Shown here one piece after another: positions 62,848 through 64,000 of a DNA stretch of 64,000 bases. The position numbers and the translations under genes are program-made. Position 1 is the stretch's first letter. Every line of letters starts with the position of its first letter. The stretch spans positions 108,329,534 through 108,393,533 of the forward strand of contig OZ035962.1 in the NCBI GenBank assembly GCA_964034945.1, written 5' to 3'. A model generated the notes under the pieces. It was given only the letters and a program-made list of their open reading frames with translations. It did no database searches and was not told the origin of the DNA. The DNA comes from Chrysopilus asiliformis. Taxonomy: Eukaryota > Arthropoda > Insecta > Diptera > Rhagionidae.

Positions 62848-64000
62848 TTTTGATAGTACACACACACAAATGCAGTCCAAAATTTTTATAAAAACACACA
62901 CTAAAATGTATATTTGTCAGTATAAGATGAGTTCTTATAGTGAACCAAGAAAAGGCTTTAAGGACAGTAATGCAGCCTCCAAGGAACTGTCAATGAAATA
63001 CGTCATGCAAATTGTAAGGTTTCAGGTACCCTTTACTTGATACTTATTTTTCCTGTTTTTTTTTGTATGGATTTTAGTACCGCTGTCACAATTTCGCAGA
63101 CCCTCCCCCCAAAATGTGTGAGGTATTTTATGAACAGTCTGAACTAGAAGGCGGGGTTTCTCGAAATTCTAAACCATTTAGGTGGTTTTTTTAAAAGCGA
63201 TCACGAATCTGATATCTTTGAAATTACTCGCAATAGAAAACAAGTACTGAGTGAAAAATTTGGAGTGGGAAGGGGGCAAACAGTAGCGTAGCAGGAGCGA
63301 TTCACCATAGGTGGGGGTTTTTGGGGGCGGCAAACATCTGGGCTATAACGAAAAATCATACAAAAATTATCTGAGGGATAAAATTTCAAAAAATGTCCTC
63401 ACTTTTTCCGCCGGGAAAACCTTTAGAAGCGCAAAAAACATGAGTGAAAATGTTAGTATATTACGATCGCGAAAAGGTGTTTTCACGGTTTGAAATTAAG
63501 AGTCTATCGATTGGTATTATTTAACGACGATAACAGCAACATTAATTCTTTTCGTGAATACCCTTATGAATTTTTAATGCGCCAAATTTTAAAAACTTAA
63601 AAAAAATTGAATATGATCACATAAGTAATTAAAGATTAAAGTTTTCTTTTGTGAATATTCATTACAAAATTCTTCCTAATATCAGTCACAAATTTTGTGT
63701 GGAACGAATACAAATGTTTTTTTTATTAATGATTGCAATGCAAAAAGCTTGATACACCAACATGCAATTAAAATTGCCAATTCTTCATATATTAATGTGT
63801 AGAATTAAATCATGCGAGTACGAGTATATCCTCGAAACAAAATATATTTCGAAGTACAATTAAAAATTTTTGTTCGACTTTAAAGTGGGTCACGGTTAAG
63901 ACAATCACTCTCGTTTTTCTTGTCCAACTTCACCTCATCCCACTTCACCTGTCCATACGTTAATCCATCCATCTACAGCTTTACCTCAACAATAAATTGA
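62848..64000. other. No gene recognised
   Basis: AT-rich; a GTATTTTATGAACA motif near 63123 matches the end of the small element at 2401-2521. No exon seen up to the window edge. Confidence 0.3.

Overview
The window looks like AT-rich animal nuclear DNA, most likely from an insect. The genes have spliceosomal introns with GT..AG ends, an ionotropic-receptor gene of the insect IR75 type is present, and mobile elements are of insect type (mariner, piggyBac, hAT, Helentron-like and foldback-like). A dipteran is my best guess; nothing here fixes the species. Reassembled coding exons keep phase across every junction listed for the genes described as intact, which is the main support for them.

Layout. 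1-2.8 kb (+): 3' part of an IR75-like ionotropic receptor, six exons, 5' end outside the window. 3-19 kb: no clear gene; a perfect 95-bp-arm palindrome (8.5 kb), four Helentron-like repeats, a foldback-type element with tandem-repeat arms around low-complexity DNA (9.66-11.02 kb), and a two-exon candidate of uncertain identity (15.0-15.5 kb, -). 19.1-21.5 kb (-): a CLN3 (battenin) paralogue whose last exon is broken. 22-37 kb: mobile elements, including a 563-bp Tc1/mariner-like deletion derivative, a hAT-like element with a perfect 8-bp target duplication and a second element nested in it, a decayed mariner, and a piggyBac-like relic with TTAA ends. 37.3-39.9 kb (+): an intact five-exon Cln3 gene. 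40-47 kb: repeats and a possible upstream promoter. 47.5-50.6 kb (+): a six-exon arylsulfatase with a C-terminal membrane segment. 54.15-58.2 kb (-): a five-exon tetraspanin whose introns hold at least four mobile elements. 58.2-64 kb: noncoding DNA, with a Tc1/mariner-like element at 61.9-62.8 kb that still encodes a long transposase fragment.

How the genes relate. CLN3 and the sulfatase are both expected in the endolysosomal or secretory system, but no operon-like logic applies. The two CLN3 copies lie head to head about 16 kb apart. They are moderately diverged overall but nearly identical in two patches, which suggests gene conversion between inverted paralogues. The most unusual structure is the foldback-type element at 9.66-11.02 kb. 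Most long open frames outside the genes come from simple repeats (TCTG/TCCG arrays, C-rich tract, TA/CA tracts) and are not genes.
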